The position numbers were made by a program, and so were the translations under genes. Of a stretch of 64,000 nt of DNA, positions 24,504 through 33,100 are shown in pieces. Source of the stretch: Gloeotrichia echinulata CP02 (GTDB taxonomy: Bacteria; Cyanobacteriota; Cyanobacteriia; Cyanobacteriales; Nostocaceae); the NCBI GenBank assembly GCA_038087035.1, contig CP051187.1, positions 806,001 through 870,000 of the forward strand. The letters run 5' to 3'. The notes under the pieces were generated by a model. That model was not told where the DNA came from, ran no database searches, and saw nothing but the letters and a program-made list of their open reading frames with translations. Position 1 is the first letter of the stretch. Every line of letters begins with the position of its first letter.

Positions 24504-24788
24504 ATGGCTGGTGGCGAGTCTCAGACCCCTGTTAGTCTGTCAGACAGAGAACTGCAAATTATCGATTTAGTGGCCACTGGCTTAACTAACCAAGATATTG
24601 CAGGGAAACTGGAAATTAGCAAACGCACGGTTGATAACCATATCAGCAACATTCTCACCAAAACCCAGACGGAAAACCGAGTGGCTCTTGTGCGTTGGGC
24701 TTTAAGATGGGGCAAGGTCTGCTTGCCTGATGTTAATTGTTGTTCATTACCCAAACCGAACGATTCCACCAATAGCACCCCTACGTGA
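24504..24788 (+). CDS. Small LuxR-type HTH regulator, PedR-like
   Basis: 94 residues made almost only of a LuxR/GerE helix-turn-helix: LSDRELQIIDLVATGLTNQD, then IAGKLEISKRTVDNHISNIL and NRVALVRWALRWGKVC. It lacks a receiver domain. Size and sequence fit PedR (Ssl0564-type), a cyanobacterial regulator that responds to photosynthetic electron transport, reportedly through thioredoxin. The cysteine cluster in the C-terminal part (KVCLPDVNCCSLP) would suit redox sensing. It is transcribed divergently from fructokinase and stands alone. Confidence 0.82.
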   Translation: MAGGESQTPVSLSDRELQIIDLVATGLTNQDIAGKLEISKRTVDNHISNILTKTQTENRVALVRWALRWGKVCLPDVNCCSLPKPNDSTNSTPT

Positions 24789-25102
24789 AACTCAAAATCC
24801 CGTGCCTTAAGCAAGTTTGCATCTACAAAATTCACAAAGCTTACATCATCAGCTTTTCGTGGGTTTTGAATCCTAGCTTTATTTCCAGTGTGCTGTACTA
24901 CTAAAGACGCGATAAATTTCTTCTGGTTTGCGACTAAGATCATTTTGACCTTTGACTGCTCCTCACCTCTATATCAGGACACGTCCCCTTTGCTCAAGGG
25001 ATTTGTCTAATCATCAACAAAAATTAGCAATAATCTACTGCTGTAAGCGCTACATTTGAAAGAAATCTATGTTGCCCCATCGGTTTGGGGAGCAGTGTTC
25101 CT
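24789..25102. other. Intergenic region, nothing clear
   Basis: No gene, repeat or RNA structure stands out in 314 bp. A minus-strand frame crosses it into the PedR-like gene but has no family features and overlaps a well-supported gene, so it is not called. Confidence 0.4.
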
Positions 25103-25804
25103 ATGAATACTTCTGCTTCTTTTCCTGGTGAGTCGTCTGGCTTTAACTTTTTTAGCTTTGATTTGACTTCCCCTGTGTCTTGGAAAATTCCCAGCGTCCA
25201 AGACTTTGTACCTGATTTTCCGCAACCCACCCAAGATGCTGATTTACTCAAACAGCTATCGTTTATCCCTGGCTTAAAAGAAATTCTCATGGTGCGCCAG
25301 GTTCACGCTCTTGAACATGCTACTGTTTGGGTTCTGAGCGAATCAAACAGAGACTATCCTGCCAAAGAAGAATCCACTAATATTCAAATTGATAATGAAC
25401 TATTAGGTGGTTTGTCTACAGAGCATGGATTCTACCTCTACGGCTCCGTGAATATCAGTGATTTGCGGCGTGCGGTTACATTAGCTCTACACCGCCTAAT
25501 CAATGGTGAATCGGATTTGGCTGTACATCCCCGTTGCGGCACAAATTTATCCGTGGCGATGCTGTTGACAGCCTCTTTGGCTGTGGGTGTGCATCTCATG
25601 CTACCATTCCGACCAATTGAGCAGCTCATTGGTTTAGGATTAGCTGCAACCACAGCAGCTGAACTATCACCAGATTTAGGTTCTATAGCCCAACGATACC
25701 TCACAACCGCCATTCCCTTTAATCTTGCAATTGAAAATATTACACTCTCTCGCGACCTTTGGGGGAGACAAGGCCATTTTGTCAAGGTCTGCTGGCGAGA
25801 ATAA
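25103..25804 (+). CDS. Conserved cyanobacterial protein (DUF6391-like)
   Basis: 233 residues. After a variable N-terminus comes a conserved core starting VRQVHALEHATVWVLSES. The HALEHAT segment resembles a metal- or haem-ligand motif and is the best hallmark. Then come GGLSTEHGFYLYGSVNISDL and a membrane-like region HPRCGTNLSVAMLLTASLAVG with two hydrophobic segments (about 150-195). I associate the pattern with the DUF6391 family, function unknown. ATG 25103 is chosen; the TTG at 25085 would add six residues without a ribosome-binding site. Confidence 0.72.
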   Translation: MNTSASFPGESSGFNFFSFDLTSPVSWKIPSVQDFVPDFPQPTQDADLLKQLSFIPGLKEILMVRQVHALEHATVWVLSESNRDYPAKEESTNIQIDNELLGGLSTEHGFYLYGSVNISDLRRAVTLALHRLINGESDLAVHPRCGTNLSVAMLLTASLAVGVHLMLPFRPIEQLIGLGLAATTAAELSPDLGSIAQRYLTTAIPFNLAIENITLSRDLWGRQGHFVKVCWRE

Positions 25805-25882
25805 GCAAATTATAGCAACCGCCAAAGTGCTTAGGACATTAACTGATGATAAAACCTAGACACAATCAGACTTGTAACCCAG

Positions 25883-25980
25883 TCCCCAGCGATGCACTGA
25901 GCGGTCGTTGTGTCCCCAGCGATGCACTGAGCGGTCGTTGTGTCCCCAGCGATGCACTGAGCGGTCGTTGTGTCCCCAGT
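25883..25980. repeat. 30-bp tandem repeat, three copies
   Basis: Three exact copies of a 30-bp unit containing CCCCAGCGATGCACTGAGCG start at 25883, 25913 and 25943, followed by a partial fourth (TCCCCAGT). The unit contains the GCGATGCACTGAGC text often seen in cyanobacterial interspersed repeats. Confidence 0.9.
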
Positions 25981-26174
25981 CCCCTGCTATAAGTAGCCGT
26001 CATTACCGACTGACACCAGGACACATAAAAAACTCCACCCACAAGGGCATTGGGTATTGGAGCATAGTCCATTAGGCATAGAGCATGGAGAAAAGTCACC
26101 AATGCCCAATGCCCTATGCCCTATGCCCTATGCCCTATCCCGAATTTCTCACCACATCTCAATAATTAAATAAG

Positions 26175-26320
26175 TAATGAGTAATGAGTAATGAGTAATG
26201 AGTAATGAGTAATGAGTAATGAGTAATGAGTAATGAGTAATGAGTAATGAGTAATGAGTAATGAGTAATGAGTAATGAGTAATGAGTAATGAGTAATGAG
26301 TAATGAGTAATGAGTAATGA
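26175..26320. repeat. Heptanucleotide array TAATGAG, about 21 copies
   Basis: An almost uninterrupted run of TAATGAG. It is the reverse complement of the CTCATTA unit that fills 61281-62460, so the two arrays are the same repeat in opposite orientation. Confidence 0.97.
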
Positions 26321-26666
26321 ATCTTACTTCTTACTTCTTACTTATTACTTCTTACTTATTACTTCGCCCGTGAGGTTCGCGCTTTGGGAGAGTTCAATCT
26401 GCCTAGTTCAATCCCTTCTCTCCTTGTGAGAAATGCGGGCCTATGCCCAATGCCCCAACTCGGCGCATTATCACTGTCCTCATATCTATCTAGGGTGTGA
26501 TAATTTTCTCAAAAAAAAATCAGGCTGACTTCATTCTCTAGGTCGATTAAAGTATTAGCTTATTCATATTAAAAATAAAGCAAACCTAGATTAAAAGAAG
26601 AATATCTATCTCAAATTAATGTATTTATTGAAAAAATACATAGAACTGTCTGTGCTTGTTATAGGA

Positions 26667-26792
26667 CAATACAGTTCAGTTAGGCTCTAATGATATACAC
26701 TGTAGGGGCACGGCACGAATAAAATTGTCATTAGAAGAAAAAATTTTGGATGCCGTGCCCCTACGACAATTTTCCTTAACTGAACTGTATTG
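26667..26792. repeat. Nested inverted-repeat element
   Basis: The outer arms CAATACAGTTCAGTTAGG (26667-26684) and CCTTAACTGAACTGTATTG (26774-26792) are inverted, with one extra base. Inside are the arms GTAGGGGCACGGCA and TGCCGTGCCCCTAC, separated by about 33 bp of AT-rich loop. The inner arms belong to the palindrome family at 10036, but here the centre has been opened by extra sequence. Confidence 0.8.
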
Positions 26793-26870
26793 AAACATAT
26801 TTCTTCCCTAGGTTGATTGTTCAATAAGTTCAAATGGAAGTTTTGTTAACGCTGTTATTGAGGAGAACAA

Positions 26871-27239
26871 ATGAAGGTTATTGCTTTTGTTTTATCTATC
26901 CTAAGTCCAATGCGCTTTCTAATTGTGGCTTTTACCTGTGCTTTGATATTTTTGTCTAGTATGTCTAGTAATTTTTCGGCTTTGGCAATCAGTAGTTATC
27001 AAAGTGACAGCCGTGAAGGTACTACGCAACTTCTAGAAATTCAACGCAAAACTGACGAAATAGCTAAATCATCACCCCCTGGCTGGGAAAAAGTCCAAGA
27101 AGAATCAAATAAAGGACTTAATGAAGTCCAGGGAGACGCTGATATTGACAAGCAGAAGCGTCCGGAAAATTCCCAGAATTCAACTTCAACAGAACAAGAA
27201 GTAGAGAGTTTTTTGGACAAAGTTACTGGTGAACAGTAA
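26871..27239 (+). CDS. Small exported hypothetical protein
   Basis: 122 residues. A long hydrophobic N-terminus (PMRFLIVAFTCALIFLSSMS, ending near ALA at about residue 40) is a signal peptide or anchor. The rest is hydrophilic and charged (EIQRKTDEIAKSSPPGWEKV; STEQEVESFLDKVTGEQ). I do not recognise the family. It has a good ribosome-binding site (GAGGAG) and is followed 41 bp later by the ChaB-domain gene on the same strand, so the two probably form an operon, perhaps linked to stress. Confidence 0.75.
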   Translation: MKVIAFVLSILSPMRFLIVAFTCALIFLSSMSSNFSALAISSYQSDSREGTTQLLEIQRKTDEIAKSSPPGWEKVQEESNKGLNEVQGDADIDKQKRPENSQNSTSTEQEVESFLDKVTGEQ

Positions 27240-27280
27240 GTATTGTTAACTAATTGATAATTCGCCAAAGGAGTACTCAA

Positions 27281-28048
27281 GTGCCAGAAGTTTATCAAGC
27301 AGAACGTACCATCTCCTCTGTATTTAAAGAACAAACGCAAGTTGATAATGTGATTCGACGGTTATTAGATAGAGGTGTGCCTAGAGATAATATTTCAGTT
27401 TTAGGCAGAAACTTCCAATCAGAAACGCGAATTACTGGCTTTATTAGTAAGAGAGACGTGATTCTGGGAGGATTGAGAACAGGGGCAATTTTTGGTTCCT
27501 TGTTTGGTTCATTTCTCAGTCTGCTCACAGGTGTAGGCGTACTGTTCATTCCCTTTGTCGGTCCGATTGTCGCAGCAGGTCCAATTACTGCAATATTGCT
27601 TGGGGCTGCTAGTGGAGCGATCGCAGGTAGTGCCGGTGCGGGTCTAGTATCGGTTTTGACTACCTTGGGTATGCCTGAAGATAAAGCTGCAGTCTACCAA
27701 ACCCGCTTACAAGCTGGCGAATTTTTATTAATGATAGAAGTTCCGATTGATCGCTCTGGAGAATTTCAACTGCTCCTCGAAAGTGCTGGTGCTGAAGAAA
27801 TTAATACCATTGACAAAGCTTTAGCTCGTTCTTGTCCTGGTCATTGTAATAGCCCAGAAGATTTGTCTCCTGAAGTTCGCGCTCATCTTTCACCAGAAGC
27901 TCAACGCACATTCATTGAGCGCCATAACGTTGTATTAAATCAAACAGGTGACGAGTTAACTGCCGAACAAGCTGCTTGGGACGCCGTTCATCAGCAATTT
28001 GATGAAGATGAAAATGGCATTTTGTCAAAGGCTAAGGTTAACGTTTAA
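27281..28048 (+). CDS. Stress-type membrane protein with C-terminal ChaB domain
   Basis: 255 residues in three parts. The N-terminal ~55 form a YflT/general-stress-like domain (VYQAERTISSVFKEQTQVDN, then RGVPRDNISVLGR). A Gly-rich hydrophobic hairpin follows at about 75-135 (GAIFGSLFGSFLSLLTGVGV; ILLGAASGAIAGSAGAGLVS). The C-terminal ~55 residues match ChaB (LSPEAQRTFIERHNVVLNQT, then AEQAAWDAVHQQF). Such fusions are found in cyanobacteria, and ChaB itself is a small protein of unsettled role next to ChaA antiporters. GTG 27281 is chosen because CAAAGGAG lies eight bases upstream; the TTG at 27254 would bury that site. It is related in plan to the protein at 5815-6318. Confidence 0.82.
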   Translation: MPEVYQAERTISSVFKEQTQVDNVIRRLLDRGVPRDNISVLGRNFQSETRITGFISKRDVILGGLRTGAIFGSLFGSFLSLLTGVGVLFIPFVGPIVAAGPITAILLGAASGAIAGSAGAGLVSVLTTLGMPEDKAAVYQTRLQAGEFLLMIEVPIDRSGEFQLLLESAGAEEINTIDKALARSCPGHCNSPEDLSPEVRAHLSPEAQRTFIERHNVVLNQTGDELTAEQAAWDAVHQQFDEDENGILSKAKVNV

Positions 28049-28151
28049 TGCACATCAATAGGGTTGAGGGTTGAGGGAATAGGGAATGCTGAAATCCTTG
28101 ATGTCATTCCCCTCTTTCCCTAGTCCCTAGCTATAACAATCAACAGTGATT

Positions 28152-29468
28152 TTAAATGCCACAAAATAACAGAATTTGTTTCATAATGATTGCAAAGGCA
28201 ATGACAATCATCACAACAAGTGTCACCTTACCACCAGGGACAAGGGGTTGAGTTATTTGATTTGAATCTTTATCCTCATCCCGTTGCTTCCAAGTCATCA
28301 ACGCAGGTATGATTCCGGTTAAAACTGAAATACTGAAGGTGCCAGCGTAATCTAGGGCTGTAAAGAAAATGCTAGGATTGATCGCCCCAAAACTCATAGA
28401 AGGTAAAAGAATCATCGAAAAAAGTGACAGACGATTACCCGTTTCCATCTTTGCAATCGGAGAAATTTCTTGGAAGAAATCCACAAAAGCGTACATAAAT
28501 CCAATGAAGGATGTGGCGATCGCAAACTCTGAAAAAATGGAAACTAGCACTCCTAACCATTCTCCCCCACCACCTGCTCGTAGAATTTGCAATGGGTCTA
28601 ACACAGTTCTGACCCCAGAAGCGTTGTTTATCATATCGGGATTGATGCTACCCAAAATTACCGCATTCCAGGACAGGAACATGATTAAGGGAATCCCAGA
28701 ACCAATGATAATTGACTGGCGAATCTTGCGGGTATCTCCTTCGAGTTGAGTCACAACCACTGGGACAATGTTATGGTAATATAGCGTTACAAACATAACC
28801 GATACCGCACTTCCCAGGCTACTCCAGTTCTGAAATAATAATTGTGTACTCTTGACTTGGCCACCTGCGACTAATAATAATCCTAAAAACGACGCTATAA
28901 CAATGGCGACCAAGACGTTATTGAATTTGGCGACAAATCTCTCTCGCCCAAGATACATAATTCCACCAAATAAAAGCGTGAAAGTAGCTGTTCCCACCCA
29001 AGCAGGTATACCATTTTCTACCTTCCACACTTGGGAAATTGCGGATACTAAAATATCTCCACCTTCGGCAATGTATGCTACCAACAGGGCATAGTGCAAG
29101 AACAAATAAGCAGCAGTGGTGATTAGCGCTCCCAGCTTACCAAGGCTTTGCTCAACCATTCCCATAAAACCGACACTCGGACGCCCCACCAGACGCATCC
29201 CGTTGACAGTCACCTCAACAATCAGCAGACCGGAAACTATAGTGTAAAGCCAAATACCTATCAGCAAAACTGTGGATGGTAAAATCCCAGAAGGCAGAGT
29301 AACTGCAGGTAGCGCCAGAATCCCAGCACCAACCGTGGTTCCCGCAATCAGCGCCGTGGTTCCTAACACACTACCTGGTTGATGACTCAGCTGATTTCCA
29401 TCTAACTCGATATTGGAAAAAAATCGAGTGACTTCTTGATTTGACGTAACAGTCTTAATAGGGGTCAT
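28152..29468 (-). CDS. Aromatic amino acid transport family permease (TyrP/HAAAP-like)
   Basis: 438 residues with about eleven membrane helices. The start is the family hallmark GSVLGTTALIAGTTVGAGIL followed by ALPAVTLPSGILPS. Later come GFMGMVEQSLGKLGALITTA, LGRERFVAKFNNVLVAIVIA and the conserved SVMFVTLYYHNIVPVVVTQL. This is the APC-superfamily branch of Trp/Tyr/Phe permeases in the inner membrane, driven by proton symport in characterised members. Substrate choice within the group cannot be read off. It is a single gene, convergent with the ChaB-domain gene. Confidence 0.9.
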   Translation of the reverse strand: MTPIKTVTSNQEVTRFFSNIELDGNQLSHQPGSVLGTTALIAGTTVGAGILALPAVTLPSGILPSTVLLIGIWLYTIVSGLLIVEVTVNGMRLVGRPSVGFMGMVEQSLGKLGALITTAAYLFLHYALLVAYIAEGGDILVSAISQVWKVENGIPAWVGTATFTLLFGGIMYLGRERFVAKFNNVLVAIVIASFLGLLLVAGGQVKSTQLLFQNWSSLGSAVSVMFVTLYYHNIVPVVVTQLEGDTRKIRQSIIIGSGIPLIMFLSWNAVILGSINPDMINNASGVRTVLDPLQILRAGGGGEWLGVLVSIFSEFAIATSFIGFMYAFVDFFQEISPIAKMETGNRLSLFSMILLPSMSFGAINPSIFFTALDYAGTFSISVLTGIIPALMTWKQRDEDKDSNQITQPLVPGGKVTLVVMIVIAFAIIMKQILLFCGI

Positions 29469-29556
29469 GCTGCAATATGCGCCTCAACTGAGAACAAGAT
29501 GTTAACTTCTGTAAATAATCTTAGCAAAAACCCCAGATTGACTGATTTTTCAGCCC

Positions 29557-29748
29557 TCAGATGAATGTCAATTTTTGAGTTGGAATATAATTGGGCAAAA
29601 TTTGATTCAGTTTGGCCTCGTTGAGATCCAGATGGCGTTCCAAAACTGCAGAAATCACATCGCGAAAATCGGTGGCGATCGCTAAGAGGATCTTTTCCAA
29701 GTCAAGACCTATCGAAAATTCATCAATACCCACAAGGCCTATCTCCAC
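29557..29748 (-). CDS. Small hypothetical ORF (63 codons)
   Basis: The GTG-started frame reads MEIGLVGIDEFSIGLDLEKI and continues with DLNEAKLNQILPNYIPTQKL. Its amphipathic helical pattern and normal composition make coding plausible, but I do not recognise it. It lies 88 bp before the permease gene on the same strand and could be a fragment. No good ribosome-binding site or start is evident. Confidence 0.3.
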   Translation of the reverse strand: MEIGLVGIDEFSIGLDLEKILLAIATDFRDVISAVLERHLDLNEAKLNQILPNYIPTQKLTFI

Positions 29749-29793
29749 GAATAGCCTAGTGCGTAAGTCCTGATGGGTAATTTAGCGGACATG

Positions 29794-29993
29794 ATATAAC
29801 CCACATTCCGCACCCTAGGGTGTCACATAGCATAATCACGCAGATAATTATATTTTTTTAGTTATAAATTATGCTTTTAAAGTCAGCTTTATCCGTTAAT
29901 ATAAGGAGCTTAAGTATATTAGATAGCTTTATTTCCTTATACAAAACGGTAAAAACCGATTGTGACAGTTGAGGGTGCGGAATGTGAGATATA
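29794..29993. mobile_element. 200-bp MITE-like element with ~33-bp inverted termini
   Basis: The left end at 29794-29826 includes CACATTCCGCACCCT and TGTCACA. The right end at 29961-29993 includes the inverted TGTGACA and AGGGTGCGGAATGTG, with ATATA outside on both ends. The interior of about 130 bp is very AT-rich and has no frame. The size and structure are those of a non-autonomous IS derivative. No transposase is nearby. Confidence 0.75.
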
Positions 29994-30080
29994 AGTCGGT
30001 TTTAAATTCTGGATTTTGAATCTTCAATTCCATTATCCAAAATTTAAAATCCAAAATTCGGTGATAGTTGAGGGTGGAAA

Positions 30081-31586
30081 TTATCGCTGTGCCAAAAATA
30101 CCTTGGAGGAGAAGCTACCGTGCAAACCATAGGGGATATGATGTTTTAGGTGCAGTCGAGCAATAGGACTTTGTTTTAAATCCCTAGCATCCAAAATTAC
30201 TACATCTGAACGCTGATACGCCGCATCATAAACCAAAGCCAACAGCCAGCCATCATCTTCTGTTTGAGAACCTGGACGCGGAACAAAAATAGGTTCACCC
30301 ATAAAACCACGGGGTGCTGCACTCCACACAAGTCTTTCTCCTGTTTCCAAGTCCAGCTTCAAAATCGCTTGCAAGGGAGCATTTCCAATGCTAGCATGAG
30401 CGGCACCTATGTATAGATATCTATAGGAGCGTCCCACATTCGCCGGATGGATAGTGGGGAACTCACAACAGCGTTCTTCAATTAATTTTTGCTGTACTTT
30501 TCCATCATTGAGGTTGAGATGAAATCGCCAAATTTGTCCTGGAGCAAGTGCTTCAAAATCAACTTGGCAAAAATCACTTTCTGGCGCTAACTCTGGTAAA
30601 AAGTCGTAACAAATGGAATCTACAATAATTTCATCACCCATCTCAAAAGCATTTACATGATGGAAAATAAAACCTGATGTAGTTTCTAAAGTTTTTATTC
30701 CTGTTTGCTTTGTCTGGGGAAAACGAGGAATTACAATAATTCGCGTGGGTTGATTTGGCTTGACTTTAATACATTCTGCTGCGCTACGCATTCCCAAGAC
30801 GAAGGGTAAAGGATTAAAAGCAACAGGATTCTGAAAGAAAATGCAGTAATTGGGAGTGATGACAAAATCGTGAATAAAACAAAATCCCGGAACGTGATGA
30901 ACTTGTTTTCTGACCACATTCCCTGCTAGGTTCAACTCAAAAATTGTAATTGTGGTAGATTGTCCCGGTTTAATAGAGAAGTTGACTAAGCAAGATTGAC
31001 CCCCATCTTGCTGACAACTGGGGTCAAGCCGGGGATGTGCGCCAAAAGCTTCACCACTTGATAAAACTCCATCAAAATATTCTTTTCCCAAAGTTTCTAA
31101 GGTTCGAGGATCAAGGCGATGGGGTTCTGCTGCTTCCCATAGTCCCAAAAGCTTGTCACCCAAATAAATAACATTTGTATTGGCAATATTTTTAAGTTTA
31201 AAGTCGAAAATATTAGCTAACCAACCGCCTCGTTTTTGTGTACGGAATACACCACGATAAAGAATTTTTCCAGCTTTCTGTTCTGCTAAGTAACCTTCTG
31301 TACGGACAAAGCGGTTGCAAAAGTACGCTCGACCATCAACAAAGGTGATGCGGCTAATCATACCATCACCATCAAAAGGATGTTGAATTTTTTGTCCGTT
31401 GACATCAAGTAATCCAGGTCCGTTTCTAAATAGTGTCCCTTCCAGTTCTGGAGGTATTTTTCCTTCTATATCGTCAATCGAATAGTCAAATTCTTGCTTA
31501 AGGGATTGATATCCTCCTTGCCAATCTTCACGCGTGTACGACTTTTCTTGGTTTTTTAAATTCTGCATCGTGTTTAACTGGTACAT
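30081..31586 (-). CDS. Carotenoid oxygenase (RPE65/apocarotenoid oxygenase family)
   Basis: 501 residues forming the seven-bladed propeller of carotenoid cleavage oxygenases. The four iron-binding histidines lie in expected settings: GEAFGAHPRLDP, GFCFIHDFVITPNYCIFF, GFIFHHVNAFE and PYGLHGSF near the C-terminus. Other family text includes LFRNGPGLLDVNGQ and HPFDGDGMISRITF. In cyanobacteria the relatives split apocarotenoids (for example at the 15,15' bond to give retinal) or full carotenoids; sequence alone does not settle the cleavage site. There is no signal peptide. It is a single gene whose upstream side holds a repeat-rich 311-bp gap. Confidence 0.93.
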   Translation of the reverse strand: MYQLNTMQNLKNQEKSYTREDWQGGYQSLKQEFDYSIDDIEGKIPPELEGTLFRNGPGLLDVNGQKIQHPFDGDGMISRITFVDGRAYFCNRFVRTEGYLAEQKAGKILYRGVFRTQKRGGWLANIFDFKLKNIANTNVIYLGDKLLGLWEAAEPHRLDPRTLETLGKEYFDGVLSSGEAFGAHPRLDPSCQQDGGQSCLVNFSIKPGQSTTITIFELNLAGNVVRKQVHHVPGFCFIHDFVITPNYCIFFQNPVAFNPLPFVLGMRSAAECIKVKPNQPTRIIVIPRFPQTKQTGIKTLETTSGFIFHHVNAFEMGDEIIVDSICYDFLPELAPESDFCQVDFEALAPGQIWRFHLNLNDGKVQQKLIEERCCEFPTIHPANVGRSYRYLYIGAAHASIGNAPLQAILKLDLETGERLVWSAAPRGFMGEPIFVPRPGSQTEDDGWLLALVYDAAYQRSDVVILDARDLKQSPIARLHLKHHIPYGLHGSFSSKVFLAQR

Positions 31587-31897
31587 ATATTTTCCCCTAT
31601 GGTTGTCAACGTTCAGCGTGTCCTACACAGACGCTATGCGTTGGCAATACTTTAAATATGATACATATATATATATTGCCCGTAAAGGCACAGCATTGCC
31701 TTGGCTTTATGGGCAATCTATGTTTTGGTGAAATTGTATAAGAACACAAGGGGTTTTCCCAAGTTGAGGAGCCACATGGGCGGGTCTCCCCACTTGAGCG
31801 GACTGGCGTCATATCGCTCCAATGCTAGAAACCCCACCCCAATCAGGGTGGTTTTTCTCCCCTGCTAAGGCTAAGAGCTAAGAGATAAAGAGCTTTT
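31587..31897. other. Intergenic region with repeats and a plus-strand terminator
   Basis: No gene is seen. It holds ATATATATAT, an imperfect GTAAAGGCACAGCATTGCCTT palindrome split near 31682-31702, and a segment (31754-31830) of text common in Nostoc interspersed repeats (GAGGAGCCACATGGGCGGG). The hairpin CCACCC-CAATCA-GGGTGG with TTTTT ends it. Confidence 0.5.
31834..31856 (+). terminator. Intrinsic terminator without an evident gene
   Basis: Stem CCACCC (31834-31839) and GGGTGG (31846-31851) followed by TTTTT. No plus-strand gene precedes it within the gap, so it may belong to an unrecognised RNA or a decayed element. Confidence 0.6.
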
Positions 31898-33100
31898 TCA
31901 TACATAACGCAGGGTAAACTCATACATCAAATCTACCCTCCCCTTGCGTAAAATTGCTGGATCTAATCTTTCGGTAGTATTGCAAGTCATCAAAATAACT
32001 AAACGCTGTTTTATCTGAATCCCCGATTCATCAATCACACTTTGGTATAAAGTCCCATCCAGCAAACTGAGAATGTGTTCCGTTTTATTATTGTATTGTG
32101 CTACTTCCGAAGCGCGATTTTGTGCTAAGTTATCAGCTTCGTTGATAATGATACAAATCCGCTCTAGATAAGTTGGTGGGACAAAGTTGGCGATCGCATC
32201 ATGATCTAAAATAAAAATTACATACCCTAATGGTACAAGAATTTCTTTCGCTACTGCCTGTGTCCATACCGTTTTACCTGTACCAGGTTCTCCGTGTACC
32301 AAAACCGCTAACTGGTTTTGATTCATCACCGCTTGTTGTACTGTATCAGTGAAGTTTTGAATATTTTCTGGGAAACTCCGAATCGCAAATTGACTGTGAA
32401 CCTTCCCCACACGGCTTTGATATCCACTCAGCATTACCGCTAAATCGTAATTAGCTTTGTTAATTAGTGGTGCTAGATTCTTGGACATTAAAGTATATTG
32501 TCGCCGTCCACGATCATAAGGGTCAATTTGTAGCCAAACATCTTGCTGTGACCAGTAAGCATAAACAGTATTAATCACGTCTAAGCGTTCCCAATTCACA
32601 AATTTCTCTTTTGGCAAATAAAAATCTCTCTCTAGGTAATATTGGGTAATAATATCGGGTTGTTCCAATAATTGCAAAATTCGTAATACAGTAATTTCTT
32701 GCAGTCTATTCAGGACATAATCAATAGGAATACTCTCACGGCTGACAAATTGAACAATCGGCGTTTCTGTACTCAAAACGTCTTTGTAACGATTATCTGG
32801 CGTCAGCGGATCTGGTGTAATAAAATTCCAATATTTTTGCAATTCACCACGAGTGTAGTCGGAAGCTACATTTAATAAATTTGCCCACCAACTATAATCT
32901 CGTCTCGCTAAAGCATCAGCATAATAACTCGCTAAATTAATAGTTTTTTGGCTTAACTCCTGGGTATCATGAGTTATAACCTCACAGAAATATTGCCAAT
33001 CGAAGTCACGCTGCAATGGTCGCCAACCGCTAGCAATTAAGCTTTGACGGTTGTTATTCGTAGGTGTGCTTTCGTTACTTCTAAAATTATCAAAATTCAT
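31898..33100 (-). CDS. AAA family ATPase
   Basis: 400 residues. A helical N-terminal domain of about 220 residues has no recognised family (RPLQRDFDWQYFCEVITHDT; ALARRDYSWWANLLNVASDY). It is followed by an AAA+ module with Walker A VHGEPGTGKTVWTQAVAKEI near 270, Walker B-like ICIIINEADNLAQ, sensor 1 RLVILMTCNT and the arginine region ERLDPAILRKGRVDL. The last segment places it near the BCS1/FtsH-type AAA group. Walker B has N-E-A-D rather than D-E, which should still permit ATP hydrolysis but is worth noting. No partner gene adjoins. It could be a remodelling ATPase in stress or defence; that is inference. Confidence 0.88.
   Translation of the reverse strand: MNFDNFRSNESTPTNNNRQSLIASGWRPLQRDFDWQYFCEVITHDTQELSQKTINLASYYADALARRDYSWWANLLNVASDYTRGELQKYWNFITPDPLTPDNRYKDVLSTETPIVQFVSRESIPIDYVLNRLQEITVLRILQLLEQPDIITQYYLERDFYLPKEKFVNWERLDVINTVYAYWSQQDVWLQIDPYDRGRRQYTLMSKNLAPLINKANYDLAVMLSGYQSRVGKVHSQFAIRSFPENIQNFTDTVQQAVMNQNQLAVLVHGEPGTGKTVWTQAVAKEILVPLGYVIFILDHDAIANFVPPTYLERICIIINEADNLAQNRASEVAQYNNKTEHILSLLDGTLYQSVIDESGIQIKQRLVILMTCNTTERLDPAILRKGRVDLMYEFTLRYV

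Larger units (their letters stand above)
25805..26870. other. 1.07-kb gene-free, repeat-dense intergenic region
   Basis: No gene is credible here. It holds, in order, a 30-bp tandem repeat, an ATGCCCT heptamer run (26101-26140), the 21-copy TAATGAG array, TACTTCT-type runs (26321-26365), and a nested inverted-repeat element (26667-26792). The last ~80 bp are the likely promoter and ribosome-binding region (GAGGAG before the ATG at 26871). Confidence 0.7.

Noticed and set aside
24521..24943. Minus-strand frame opposite the PedR-like gene
   Set aside because: It overlaps a well-supported HTH gene for most of its length and shows no domain.
31754..31830. Possible RNA gene before the terminator at 31834
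   Set aside because: The text matches common interspersed Nostoc repeat language, and I see no consistent fold apart from the terminator.
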